A stretch of 64,000 nt of DNA from Sindora glabra (Eukaryota > Streptophyta > Magnoliopsida > Fabales > Fabaceae). The notes beneath the pieces were generated by a model. That model saw nothing but the letters and a program-made list of their open reading frames with translations. It was not told the origin of the DNA and searched no databases. The position numbers and the translations under genes are program-made. This document shows positions 50,250-63,558 of the stretch, piece after piece (within the stretch, counting starts at the first letter, position 1; each line of letters starts with the position of its first letter). Where the stretch lies: the NCBI GenBank assembly GCA_020226215.1, contig CM035236.1, forward strand, positions 59,935,809 to 59,999,808, read 5' to 3'.

Positions 50250-50980
50250 GTTGATCAGTTGAAAACTCACTTAGTAGCCAAAGGTTACACTCAGATATTT
50301 GGGCTTAACTATAATGATACCTTCTCTCCTGTTGCAAAAATGACCTTTGTTCATCTATTCTTATCTATGGCAACCATGCGTTGTTGGCCTCTCCATCAGT
50401 TGGATATTAAAAATGCATTCCTTTATGGTAACTTAGAAAAGGACATTTATATGGAGCAACCTCCTGGGTTTATTACTCAGTGGGAGTCACGTGGCTTTGT
50501 TTGCAAGTTGCATAAGACTTTGTATGATCATAAACAGAGTCCTCATGAATGATTTGGAAGATTTAGTAAAGCTCTTAAAAGTTTTGGCATGATTCGCAGC
50601 GAAGCAGACCATTCTACATTTTATAAACATTCTTTCTCTAATCAATGCATTTACCTTGTTATTTATATAGACAATATTGTTATTACAGGAGATGATCGTG
50701 ATGGCAACAAACATCTCAAATAGCATTTATTTCAACACTTTCAAACTAAGGACTTAGGACGATTGTGATACTTTTTTGGAATTGAAGTAGCCCAATCAAG
50801 AACAGGTATTACTATATCTCAAAGGAAGTATGCTTTTGATATTTTGGAAGAGACATAAATGCTAGATTGCAAACCAATTGACAATCCTATGGATCCCAAC
50901 ATTAAACTTATGCTAGATTAGGGAGAGCCCAATTCAGATCTAGGAAGATATCAGAGATTAGTAGGGAAGTTAAATTATCT
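50250..50980 (+). pseudogene. Copia reverse transcriptase remnant
   Basis: HLVAKGYTQIFGLNYNDTFS, KNAFLYGNLEKDIYMEQPPG and KLHKTLYDHKQSP are followed by a stop, then the polymerase box YIDNIVITGDD. The second aspartate of the usual Y-V-D-D is asparagine (codon AAT at 50673-50675). ISQRKYAFDILEET and LGRYQRLVGKLNYLTMTRPN close the domain. Confidence 0.85.
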
Positions 50981-50999
50981 TACTATGACCAGACCTAAC

Positions 51000-51615
51000 A
51001 TATCATTTGCTGTAAATATTGTGAGCTAATTTCTTAATTCCCCATAGTCATTGGGATGCAGTGGTTCAAATCTTGAGGTACATTAAAGGTTTTCTTGGAA
51101 GAGGGTTAATCTATGAGAATAGAGGTCACACTGATATTGTTGCATACACAAATGCAGACTAGGCTGGTTATCCAAGTGATAGACGATCAACTTCAAGTTA
51201 TTGTATCCTTATTGGAAGGAATCTCATTACTTGGAAGAGCAAAAAGCAGAATGTTATTGCTGATCACGTGCAGAAACAAAATGCCGAGCTATGGCCCTCA
51301 CTACATGCGAGCTCATATAGTTAAAACAACTTCTTACTGAGTTAAAATTCTATAAAGTAGGACCTATGAGCCTTATTTGTGATAATCAAGCAACTTTATA
51401 TATCGCCTCTAATCTAGTTTTTCATGAACGAACCAAACATATAGAGATTGATTGTCATTTCATCCGAGAAAAGGTTCTATCTGGAGAAGTTATTACATCA
51501 TTTATAAATTCCAATGATCAGTTAGCAAACATGCTTACAAAGTCATTACGAGGTCCAAGAATATCATATATTTATGACAAGCTCGAAGCATATAACATAT
51601 ATGCTTCAACTTGAG
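51000..51615 (+). pseudogene. Copia RNase H remnant
   Basis: VQILRYIKGFLGRGLIY, then in shifted frames AGYPSDRRSTSSYC, ITWKSKKQNVIA and SRAE. The last 82 codons are open (51366-51614), with LICDNQATLYIASN and KHIEIDCHFIREK, and end at the polyprotein stop just before the polypurine tract. Confidence 0.85.
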
Positions 51616-51621
51616 GGGGAG

Positions 51622-51822
51622 TATTAAGATTATCCTATTTTCCTTATTTAGTTCTTTCCATATATATTCTGATATGATTAGCTATACATATCTTAGATTA
51701 GGATAATTTCATTATTGTTGATTCTTAATCCCTAAAATCAAGGGATTTAATTTGTATAATTATGAATAAAAATAAACATACTGAGAGTCAATTTTCTGTT
51801 AAGCAATTCATCAAAATCAAGT
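51622..51822 (+). repeat. 3' LTR of the 45-kb copia element
   Basis: It is 201 bp, starting TATTAAGATTATCC (the TG start is mutated to TA) and ending ATCAAGT, immediately followed by the GAAAG duplication. About 14 of the 16 differences from the left LTR are transitions. Confidence 0.85.
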
Positions 51823-51827
51823 GAAAG

Positions 51828-53159
51828 ATGATAAAGCTTAGCCTTCAATTTCTTTGGGTCATACAATTACATAATTTGGATAACAATCTTGGCTAAATTA
51901 TATCTTGAGTATGTATTTCATGTTTTTTTTTTGCTTGGACTCTAGTTTTAGACAAGTTAGATAATGAAAAATAGAACCTCGCTCATTGAAACAATTGACT
52001 AAAACCAATAATGGATGAGCTAGATTGAATCTTCATGACCTAGCTCAAGTAGAAAAAGGCTATTAAGACATACCTTGTGTGCTTAGATGAGTAAGGCAGA
52101 AAGTTTCAAGACCTAGTTTTTATTAATTATATTTAATTAAAACTTGAAATTCAATTGGATAAGTTAGGAAAATGTTTTAGGACCTAGATCATGGCAATCA
52201 TATTTAATTGAAACTTGAAATTCAATGAAATAAAAAACCCTATTGTATGTAACTTTAACAAATTTTAACTAAATTTAATAAAAGAAATGGAAGCATGATC
52301 AAATTTTAACTAAATGCAATGAAAGAAATGGAAGCAATATTTCATTCTCATTTATACTTGGAGATCAACACAATAGCTTAACACAGATATCTAACACAAG
52401 ATAAAACATTAATCTTAGCTTGTGAAAAATCACAAGAGGTTTTTATCACACAGCTAATTTTACAACCAATTAATACAATAATCAATGATCCAAGTAGTAT
52501 AACAACCTACAATTCTAAAAGGTTCAAATCTGACGACTAATCCTAAAATTCATTGGATAATCCAATCGACTCTACAAAGTCACCCACTAGCTCGGATCCA
52601 TCATCATCTTCTATTCGTTTATCACTATCCAGTATCCACCAAACTCTCTTCTCCATCATGATTCCACCAAAAATGCACACTAGCACAAACATTTCCCAAA
52701 GCTTTCTTCGGCATGTACCCAACCCATGCCAAGCGAGTGAAGAAAAGATTTTTTGAGAAGGATACAACGAAGCATCCAAGCAAGTGAAGAAAAGATGGTA
52801 GCAAGCAAAACATTGAATTAGGATTGCAGTGCAAAACTCTATTTTAGCATTATAGAGATACGAAACATCGGTAAAGGATAGAGTGATTGCAGATTAGACT
52901 TAAGTTGACAATCACAATTGAATATATATATATATATATATATATCCCCTCTGGTTGGGCTTTATAAGTCACAAATCATAAATCCAATAGTTACTTATCG
53001 AAACGTAAATTTCCTCATTTTAAATAGGTCACCTTTTTTTTTAACGCCAGAACTTCTGCCAAGTTGTCTTTTAATAATTATCATTTTCTAACTTGATCAG
53101 TATGGAATAATCATCCATGAACAAAAGGTCGATTGCAAAATCCGAGACAGTGCTTGGGA

Positions 53160-53197
<38 letters not shown>

Positions 53198-53493
53198 TGA
53201 AGACTAACAGGTAACCAAAATATGACTTTTCTAAATAAAATATTTCCTCTAGGCCACATGGCATTCAATAAAAATAATAAAACCATGTGGATATCTCAGG
53301 TTTACAAGGCCTAAAGAATAATAGCCCAAGAAAGCCTAAGAGGCTTTTTACCTTTGATTCCAAACCCAATTTTCACCATCTCAACCTCTATAAGTAGAAT
53401 GAAACGAACTACTATGACTTTACAATTTTACAGTCATACACTGAGATCAGTGCACAATAAGGCCCGAGATGGGCAGAAGCAACATCCTAGTAG
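51828..53493. other. Intergenic DNA and VAC14 3' untranslated region
   Basis: It holds a (TA)n run (52922-52945) and a (TG)n(AG)n run (53162-53194). Opposed open frames at 52543-52834 have no recognised product. The part nearest 53493 is the likely 3' untranslated region of VAC14. Confidence 0.5.
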
Positions 53494-56400
53494 TTATTGC
53501 CGCGGCCCTGAGCCTTTCTTTGTTGATCTTGGAGAATCAGATGGAAGAGTTCGTTCGGTTCCCTCCAGTCTTTGGGCCCCCTGCATATAATGCCATTTTA
53601 ACTTTATAAATGAGAGCAAAATCATGAACCAAAACATACAGGGCAAAAAATTACAAAACGAGTCACCCCTGGAGAAAAATAAATAAATAAATACAAGGAG
53701 AAATATTGGCTTCCTAAAATAGCATCAGGAGACCAGCAACCTTTGACAACGTAGTTGACGTATTGCGCGACCATGCCAGCGCTTTAGCATGCATGCGATG
53801 CTGGTGCTGCATTTGCTCAAACTGTTGTAGCCTTGCAGCAAAGTTGATTCCACTATGGGAGTTCCCCTCATCAACAATGATGTCACCATCCTCAGCAATT
53901 TGGTAGGGATTCCCTGAGGAAGTTCTCCTAAATTGCTCACTGTTGAACGAATACGATGGTACAGCTTTCAAACGGGTTTTAAGTATCTTGAAGGCTGCAC
54001 TTTGCTGCATCATGGTATGAAAATGATAAGAGTCAAAATAAACATCAGGACGTGTAGTCACCAAGCTTTCCAAAATTTGTTGTTTCATCCCACAAGGAAA
54101 ACTTCTGTGACAACATATTAATTTTCTTTTCTCCCTTTTTCCCAAACAAGTTGCACGGTAATGAGTATCCCTGAAGGCACATTGGTGTATTCAACAACTA
54201 AGTTGAAACCAACAGCACCACAAATTTATGGTTTACTAAACAAGCATATTCCTCCTAAGAATAGCGAAATAATAGCGGTAAAACACTGTTAAAGAGATAG
54301 TGTGTAAAAAGGTAAAAATGTGAAGATGTCAACCACAAAGATGGTCCTCCACCAGCCACCATAAAACAACACAAAGGAATCAGGTTCAAACTAATCAGAT
54401 TTTATCACCACTAGATTCACAATGGCAGCCTAAAAATAAGTTCTCCATAAATTTGGGACACTAAGAAACATAAAATTTGACCAGAAAGACCTCAAAGCCA
54501 ACAAAAATCCCTAACACTTTCATAAACAAACCATTTTCATTGCAGGTGTCTTGTTCCAAAACTCCATAGGGACTCTTGGACACATTAGTGCATTCATACT
54601 GAATAGTACATAATTGTCAACATTCATCCATAAATATCAATAAAAAGTTTTAATGTCTGGCTGATAACATCCCTGGCATAAAAAATGGGTACAAAGGGAT
54701 AAACTAAAGGGAAAAATAACATATTTGTAATATACAAAGAAATCCCCTTCCTGTATGAGGCATAAATGACATCAGCCATTTGATATGACAAGCTTGTACT
54801 TCCAAAATTTTTTAGAAGAAAGGGTACAAAGAAACAGTTATATTTGCATGTACCTGGGGTAGCAACATCAGAAGACCATATAATGCTTTAAATAACCATA
54901 TGTATCTTCCAGGTTCCAGAAGCTGCAGCAATTATGCGATGATAATTTAAACAACAGAGAAAGCTAAAATTTAGTATTAGTTATCACAAAAATAAAAGCT
55001 ACATGTGTCATTTTCACATCTTACAAGCGTAAAAAGTATACTTCAGCTATAAATGATCCAAATAAAATAGGAAAATGAATTTTGGTTTTTCAATTATGTA
55101 CCTGCAATCTAAGATAAGCAAAGATTGGGGTTTCCAGTAAGCGAATCAACTTATCTAGCTGAACCAAGAATTTAACATTAATATCCTCCTCTACTAGAGA
55201 TTGAATCACAACACTTGCATGCTGGTAGGTCTGCCAAGAAGTAAACAAAATTATACACCATACATAAGGGGCACATTATCCAAATAAGTCCACATAAACT
55301 TTTCAAAGAAGAAAAATCCCAAATACGTGTTTCTGCACATTGATAAAGTGCAAGAGGAACTGGGACTTAAATAGGAATCATGCTATGTGCTCAATCTGCA
55401 CCCTCACATGAATAGTTTTAATCATTAAACTTTTTTGTGGTCTCAGATCTAACAGCAGAAACAAAGTGTGTGAGGCCATTACTTACACAATTCATTGTGC
55501 ATCTGGCTTTACTCAATTGAAAACAGACAACCAAAATCAAAATGTAGATACACACCTGAGCTAAAAAGCAAAGACTTATAATTGCCATTGGAGAATGGCA
55601 CCATGAGGCATACAATGAAACATACAAGTCCTTCCCAGCAGGATTGACCAGTGATTGCTTCAAAAGATCTCTTAGCTCAGATAATTCAGACGATGTAAGT
55701 AAGATCAAATTTAAAGCCTGCAAATTTTAAAATTATAAATAAGGAGCAGATGTATATAGAACCACATCATTAGATTGAACAAGGACAGAGACCAAATTAA
55801 TACATCAATAGAAACAAAGATGAAAAAACGTACAGATTTACAATGATCAACTGGGAATAAATAAAAAAAATTTAAAAGAAAATATTCATTTTATTACACA
55901 TCAAGATTTACTCCTGAACAGATGAACAAAATAACTAACTTCTAATGAACCCTCACGCATATTGAAACAGCATTTCTATATACTTTAAGACCAAGTCACC
56001 TAGAACTCAAAACAGAGTATACAAGACGTGAATATTATTTACAGAAGCCTATACATTTTATGTCTTGAGCTTCCAACTCTAATCGTTTGCAACACTATAC
56101 ATTGCAAAGCAATATGGATGTTAGGTGGATGCATATGGTCAATCAAGATTTTGTAAAAGTTCAATCCTGGAATAAGTTAACAAGCTGTGTGACACTGGCA
56201 CAAACCAAAACATTTAATCCACTCCATAAAAATAATAATGTACAAGCTTCACACAGACACAGCTGATTCAGTTGTTGATTTTTGTTTGGAAGTGAGGGAT
56301 GGACGAAACCAAGATCAGATATGTCACAACCTGAACCATTATTGATGCAAAATCTAGATCAGATTCCCCTTCTAGAATTGTGGAGAGTTCACGATAAACT

Positions 56401-59400
56401 CTTTCAGCATTCAAAAGAACGCAAAGCCGGCGGATTATCAAAGCACCACGCCTAAGATAGATTAGAAAATGAATTAAGGGGAAGAAATAAATTATTCCTC
56501 ATAAGAAACTTTCCAACAAAATTTTATCACTAGAAGAATGGAACAAAGGAAGAAATCTCACTTCTCCAAGAGAGAATTATCCACCCGAAAATTATGCACC
56601 AGGAAAACAACAAGGTGTCGAAAGTGCTGAGGATCTCTTGCAATGCATGCATGAACTTCCAGAACCAGAAGCACAACCTATTAAAAGAAAAAAAAAATTG
56701 TGATGAATCAGTGACTATTCAAGTATATTATTAATTTCTGCAACAAAACATGGTAACAATAAAGAAAAAAGGGACCTCCAAAATATATCCTATTTTTAGC
56801 CTGTACACAAGGGAGGCACATAAAAGAAACTTATAGGACCACAAAGAAAGCCCTTGAACAAAGCCAATACATGTATTCCATAATATTAGCTAACAAAAAA
56901 TTAATAAGTTCTCAAAACAAGTTTAATGGAGAAGATGACATTAAATATGGACAAAAAAATGCTTATTTTTCCCAAACCTATATGAAGTTAGCAGATTATG
57001 CTTGGCACACTAGCAGGCATTCTCAACACATCATAGTAGCAAAATAAAGAAGACAAGTGCAAATAAGAATGCACAGTCTTCCCTCGTGCAAGGATGACTG
57101 GTTTTGACAATTGACTATTGAAGCCAAAATCCTGGATTCAATTGCAAGGAGGTTATTTTAACTGCAGTTTGTGGAAAAATTTCAGGATTTTAGTCATGTG
57201 CAGCTATAGGACATAAAGGTAGAGAATGCAAAAAAATGTGTGGCTCCTACAGATATTCACAGGAAGAATACATCCTTTTGAGGGGATGGCATTAGTAACA
57301 CAGCTACTTCATTATTTTGCCCTCAGTGAAGCTCAACAGTTCTCAATAGCTGAAAGTAAGGAAAAGTATTAGGACCATGACAATTCCTCCGACCAGTCTA
57401 GCATTTCAGAGAAGTAAACAAAGTTTCTCACTTTAAAAATAAAGCGTCTGTTGATTGAAGACATTCAAGCTAAGCAACAGGCTAGTGCAAAAAGAGTGCA
57501 TATCCTGCTAGCACGTATGAGTCCTCTTTTCCTTCCACCTGTTCATTTTTCTGATTCTATGGTTGTTCTAAGTCTGCTGGATATAAATCACTCTTCTCTT
57601 TTGTTGTATGATACTGGAGCTGAAGGAAACAAGGGTGGAGGTATTGACTGCCTCTAGCATTGTAACACAACCCTCCCAGTCCCAGAATTCGATTGAATTT
57701 TTATGTAAATGGAGAAGTAAAGAAAAGAAGTGATGTAATATCTACTAGCTATCTAGGGAAAGACAGAGACAACCAAGACTCACCACAACCACTGATGGAT
57801 TGTGCAGGATTCAGATTGATGAGCACCATTGGACGTGAATTACAATGAAGTCTGTCCCCCACAACTTGTGACCAGAGAAAATGGAAAAAATGATGGAAAA
57901 TAAGCTTAAGAAACTGGTTTGCACTATGAATCATGAGAGACCCTAAGGGTTGAAGAATGAGCAGTGGCAAACATAAGGATTCTTAGTCGGAATGTCAATG
58001 GCACTAGTCATACAATGAACAGAGAAAAGATTGCAGAATTTGATCTTGGTTGGACTTGTAAATTGGAGAGATCCCTTAGTCTATATATCATCCAAGATTG
58101 CATTGTTTCTACTCTTCGCACCAACAACATTTTCTATTCTCTGCATGGTTCTATCATATCAGGGAATTTTCATTTCCTCAGTTATCTCAAAGACACAGAA
58201 ACCATAGTGCATGAATCACTACTTCTTGAGGTTCATAGCCTTTCATTCTTAGATTCTTCAGGGATATTTTCCTATAAATTTCTCTTCAAATTTCAGATCT
58301 GTTTTCCAAAAAACTTTCTCTTTCGATTCCCTATTTACACAAATGAAGAGGGAAAATTTTCTTCTTGCTAATTGTGTGGAATTTGAAGGCCCCTCTAAAG
58401 TGAAGTCCTGCATTTGGACTGTTGTGCTTACTGTAATCAATACAAATTATTCATCGGAAGTTAAAAGATCTCACATGGCCTTTTACTCTAACACGTTATG
58501 TGCGCGTCTTAGACTAATAGCATCTCTATGCGCATTCCCCAGTAGCTAGATAATTTTGGAACAAGCTTTCTAAAATTTTCAGGAAGTATATCAGATATGT
58601 CCAGATATCATGGAGCTCTCTTTAATTTGTAATTGTAGGGGCCTCAGGAGGATAAAAGTGCATAAAGCACTAGAGATATGCAAAGTGTGCCATTCCTTGG
58701 AGTATTTGGCTGGAATAAAATGCAAAAATTTTCAGGGACAAAGCTCAGCCTTAGCAAATTTAATGGCAAAAACTACTTTTATATGGGTGTTTATAGTGTC
58801 CTGCAAATGCCCCTTAAAGGTCTTGTGGGATACATGCAAGAACAGCATGCCTTGCTTGCATAATGTCTTTTCTGCTTTTCCTCGCAGTTTGGTTTTCTAG
58901 TTTTATTTTTAGAAGGATACCTGAGCCTCCATCTATGTACCTCATCTTCCTTCTTTACAAACCAAGCTCTAATAAAAAAAGTAAATGGTCGGTGCTTATT
59001 TATACAAGCATTTTGGTGATGAGTCATTGGCAAATCAAGAAAGAAACCTGTATAATGAGTCCACATTATAAAACAAGCAAAATAAATACTGGAAAAAGAA
59101 ACATACACATAGATTTTGCAGTCACAAGTGATACAGCAAATTGATTTAACTTTCACAGAACAAAAATGAAAAGTAACAGGATTACCTCATCAGATGGATC
59201 TGAAAGTGCTTTCAAGAGAGTGTCAAATATGTCATTTAAAAATGTCAAAACCTGTCTCCAATAGTGAAAAACAAATTGTGAATAGACATAAAGATGTCTT
59301 ATATATGACATAAAGGAAATCACCTAAGAGCCTTTAAAATAAAATTCATGTAAATCAATGAAGAGTGCCAAAATGGAGAAGGGGTAATCAATAAGTAAGC

Positions 59401-62400
59401 CAACAATAGTAAATATTTTTTATTAGCCAGGACATCCTAACTATTCACAGCTTAAATGGCCATTTAACTCCATCCCTAGCTTACATAACTTAAAAGTGCA
59501 CAGGAAGGGCAAGTCATTTGATCTTCCAAATTGGACCAGAGTGAGGAATAAGAAGTATTGCCAAACCAGACAAAATAACAATCATATCAACATCCTTAAT
59601 TCCAAATAAAATAGAGAGGATAATATACTGCCCCTTTATTTCATACTTAAGCAAAAGAAGGCTTCAATAAATTTGATCAAAAATCTATTGTAATACAGCC
59701 ATGAAATACAGACTGTTTCCAGAGTCTTTATATAATAGAAAAGATAATGTACTGCCCCTTTAGTTCATACTTGGGCAAAAGGCACTAATATATTGTCCAC
59801 TGATTGAGGCATCAATGAATTTCAAAAAATCTATTGTAATACAGCCATGAAATGCAGACTGTTTCCACAGTCCCTAAATGACATGAAAATAGTTCATGTA
59901 TATTTAAAACGATTCAAGAAGCATATCAAGAAAGTAGATCAAGTGTACATGTGCCTATTTAAGTGTCGAAAAGAAAATTGAATTCTAACAACCCAGTCAC
60001 CTCAGCACGATGTCTATTTAAAAGGGTTGATATCCAGTGCAAAGCTTCAATTCGTGTGGCTTCCCATTCATTAGATAGTTGCCTGAGCAATTGAAACAAC
60101 CAAAAATCAGTGAAAAATAAACCTAGATAATGATTTATTGAGTATATCAAATTTAAACCCAAAAAGACATCATAAGAACTTCCCAACAACTTAAGCATCT
60201 ATGATACTATTTTTATCCATAATTTTGAATATTTGAAACTGATTCAAAAATTGATCCTAGCATTTTCTGAAGGTTTGAAAAGCTATACCTTCTAGCAATA
60301 GCGAGGATAGCCCCTACATCAAATGCTTCTGCTGGATCAGCCTTAATTGCACGTAACTCCTCATTGGTTTCACGGGCCACCTTACAAATCAGCCAGAAAA
60401 TATTTCAGATATATTATTTTAAACATCAAACAACATTATACATGAACAAGGAGATACACAGACAATAAAAGATAATCCATAGAAACTGTTAAGGGATCAA
60501 AAAAAGCAAAACTCTAGCATACCACTCTGATTTTCTCCTCTTTATCAGATATGCAAGGCAGTATGGCTCCGAGAATGTCAGCATAATATGGAACAAGTTG
60601 GTCTCCACCAAGTTTAACAAACTCATTTATCTGTTAAAACAACAAAACAAGGCATGAGTTATTGTCGTAGAAAAAAATGCACCACAACAACATAGCATCA
60701 GCTAAGATAATAGCAAAGACTTGCCTAAGAATTCAAAGCATTGTAGTGCCACTTACCCATGTGATAGCTGTTAACCTAGTAAATTCATCTGGGGAACCTG
60801 CTCTCTGAACCAGTATTTCAGCCATTCGACCATAATCTACAGACTTCAAGAGTATCACTGCTCGAGTCAGAAAATGTCTAATGAACAAAAATATGATGTT
60901 TTTGTGTCAAAATGTAAGAAGGAAAATTATGCATGGCATGGTTAATACCGACAAAAACACATAAAAATGTGTCAAAGAAGTACATGGACCTATTTGGAAA
61001 TAATAAAAGATGATTTGCTTCAACAAAACTTTCTAAAGGAAGATGACAAAGAACACCAATAACATCAAATCAGAATGAAAATCTTCATGAGGAAAGCCTT
61101 ATCTTCCTTTTCTAATAATATTTTTATTTCCATTGAAATAAAAATGAGGGAAACCATACTACTTCTCAGACAAAAAGAAAAATAATACAACAGGAGATGC
61201 CTTACAGGCGAGTTCTTAATCTCCTGAAGAAACTCAGAAAGAGCTGAATCAGCTTGTTGCCGTATTTCATGACTCGAATCACTCAACATATTAAACAAAC
61301 CTGAAAGGTATCTATGGTCAGCAGGTGAACATATATTCTCAGAAAATTAGAAACTTAAAATCCAATGATACACATTTACCATCAAGAAAATCAGGAAGAA
61401 AACCCAGCATGTCAATATCTGGGACACTATCCAATACTGTAATCCATCCCACCAGAAACTGGCGAACATATGGATTTAGGACATTCATGCGCTCCCTCAA
61501 CAATGGTATAAATTCTTCAATACTAGAGGTCAAGGGAGGAAAAATGAAAAGATAAGAAATATGAAATATCCGTAGGTCTACACAGCTATTTATAGGGAAA
61601 GCATAAGATAGATAAGACACGATAACACACCTGAATTGATCACTTTCAGTCACAATATCCTGTTATAATGCAGCAATGTTTAATTATAACTTGATCTAAG
61701 AGGAACAGAAATTCCAATAATTAATAAGATTAAGCAAGTGTTCTCACTGTGAATGTGTGTAAAATTGGAACACAATCTTATTTAAGTTCAGGAGAAAACT
61801 ATACCTTCACAAGACGATCTAAAAGATGAGCAGCACTTTGTACATTGGCATCTGAATCAGCAGAAAGCTTGCATAAAGCATCAAAGATCTGGTTAAAGAA
61901 TACAATGAAGTCTCCCCTGACAACCTGGCATCAGGTAAAGAAAAGCATTAAACCTGATATCATGATGAATAAAAAAAGTCACCCCAATCAAGCTCTCACC
62001 TTAGCAATGTTATATAGAGCTTCACAAGCATAATAACGAACTCTGCTATCTTGATCAGAGAAAGAAGTTAACACAGGAGGCACAATTTGCTGCCAGAACA
62101 CAAAAATGAAATATAGGTAAGAAGGAAAATGAAAAGACAAAATGCTAAGCCATGTCAAACTCAGCTATATAACACAGTGCATAATAATATAATATCCTAG
62201 ACTAGACATAATTCATCCCAGAAGTATACATTGCTAACTATTTACATAAGATATAGCTTGCATGCTCAATTACTGCATATGTCTATTTGCTCACACTTGG
62301 TTCAATTTTATCTTACAATAAAGTTAAAGTTAAGAAGAAAGAACAGAAGCATAATACAATTAACTGGCATACAAAATAAATAAACTTAGAATTGTTATAA

Positions 62401-63558
62401 TTATAATAAACCGACTCTTGGGCTTTCTCCTGATTGCTTAAACTTCTGACAAATGACACTGTTAATCCCACATCCTCTTTTCCTCTATCGTCAATCTCGT
62501 ACTTGCCTTAATTCCCGTCCAATTTACACAGAAGCCATGTATATTATCTTTATTACACTCCCACCAAATTCATTATAACATTCTACAGTAATGACACCAA
62601 ACAAAGTACAATCACGAGCAAGATCTCATTTCCCGAATGTGCAATCCGAAATGCTGATGCTTCCAATCAAGGATGTAAAGAGCTGGATGTGAACAGGCTA
62701 ATATAAAAATAAAAAGAGGGAGGCATCAACAGGACTAACTCCATGCGCAATTGGAATAAGTATTATGGTTTTACATACTCTCCCAGTCCTCTTTTCATCT
62801 TTATATCACACACAGGGACAGCAATCCTCACCTCTGCCCTCCTTGTTAAAAGGGATAGAGATAGTGGGCTCATTAGAACAATGTCATTAACAAAAAATTT
62901 TAGGTACACTCACAAGTCAGAATGATATTTACATCATCCGTCAAGCAGCAAGAGTTGAAATTGCAACCAATGATCAGAAGAAAAGGACAGAAGTTACACC
63001 AAAAAAACTTATAAACAACCACTCACCTCTAGATGCTGGGCAGCTTCAGTAGTCAACCCAACAGTTGCAGCTGCTAGTCCTATTAATCCTCCCTTCACAA
63101 AAGATGACAAAATAATAAATTCACAAATTATAACATAGAAATTATATTGAAGCAAGCCCAGAATCATTTTCCATATGTAAAACAACAACATTGACGGCGA
63201 CATTAAAAAAATTGAACCTTTATGTTACCTTGCGATGATTTGCTTGTGGCGAAAAAGTGAAGTCCGTAATCAACAAATTGATCACAGCCGTTATTTTATC
63301 ATGATCCCCAGCTGTTGCAAGTTGCTTCACTATTCCCTCAACCTATATCCAAACCAGTACATCTTCAATCCAACTAAACGCCCCAGTAGAAAAACCCGAA
63401 AACCCTAAAACCCCAAATTCATAAAATTGCAAAAGTTGAAAATTTTAGAAGCGAATAAATTAAAAAACCTCAAGAGCAGCATTCTTGCGCTTCTCATAGA
63501 GCTTGTCAGAAAGATTGCGAAGGACGGCTGCAGGAATCACTGTGAGGGGATCCGCCAT
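53494..63558 (-). CDS. VAC14 homologue, PI(3,5)P2 complex scaffold
   Basis: Twenty exons give 709 residues (Arabidopsis VAC14 is slightly longer). Exons, 5' to 3': 63558-63469, 63342-63229, 63092-63027, 62089-62000, 61924-61805, 61659-61631, 61522-61380, 61300-61206, 60843-60757, 60630-60523, 60380-60289, 60082-60001, 59251-59186, 56677-56562, 56451-56331, 55717-55556, 55230-55102, 54922-54854, 54004-53741, 53580-53494. All junctions are GT-AG and phases agree. VAC14 is a HEAT-repeat scaffold that holds the PI3P 5-kinase FAB1/PIKfyve and the phosphatase FIG4 on endosome and vacuole membranes. Recognised parts: MADPLTVIPAAVLRNLSDKL at the start, the FAB1-binding HEAT region (about 68-165), DSVPDIDMLGFLPDFLDG, and the FIG4-binding region (about 475-660, with WCHSPMAIISLC). 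The short tail ends SGPRQ and lacks the long Gln run of the Arabidopsis protein. The gene looks intact. Confidence 0.95.
56678..59185 (-). other. Large VAC14 intron 13 with transposon-like sequence
   Basis: This 2.5-kb intron is far longer than the others. On the plus strand, 58710-58860 reads LSLSKFNGKNYFYMGVYSVL, resembling the N-terminus of a copia Gag, and 58610-58680 has a weak LINE-endonuclease look (NCRGL). The boundaries of any inserted element are not visible. Confidence 0.35.

Larger units (their letters stand above)
45199..51822 (+). mobile_element. Ty1/copia element with nested solo LTR
   Basis: Two LTRs of 201 bp (45199-45399 and 51622-51822) flanked by a perfect 5-bp duplication, GAAAG (45194-45198 and 51823-51827). 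A primer site TTGGTATTTGAGC (45399-45411 region) matches 11 of 13 bases of the initiator-Met tRNA site. A polypurine tract TTGAGGGGGAG lies before the right LTR. Gag, zinc knuckle, protease, integrase, RT and RNase H appear in normal copia order. Without the nested LTR (47826-49465) it is about 5.0 kb, a normal full length. The two LTRs differ at about 16 of 201 positions by eye, so it is not recent. Many stop codons make it inactive. Confidence 0.92.

Noticed and set aside
52543..52834. Opposed open frames of 67-78 codons
   Set aside because: The frames lie opposite each other with no recognised domain and sit in intergenic DNA.
53714..54145. 143-codon minus-strand frame as a separate gene
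   Set aside because: It is VAC14 exon 19 extended into both flanking introns; the splice sites and the following exon give the family's C-terminus.
57749..59156. Several open frames of 60-135 codons on both strands
   Set aside because: They lie inside VAC14 intron 13. Apart from a weak Gag-like piece they match nothing and are broken.
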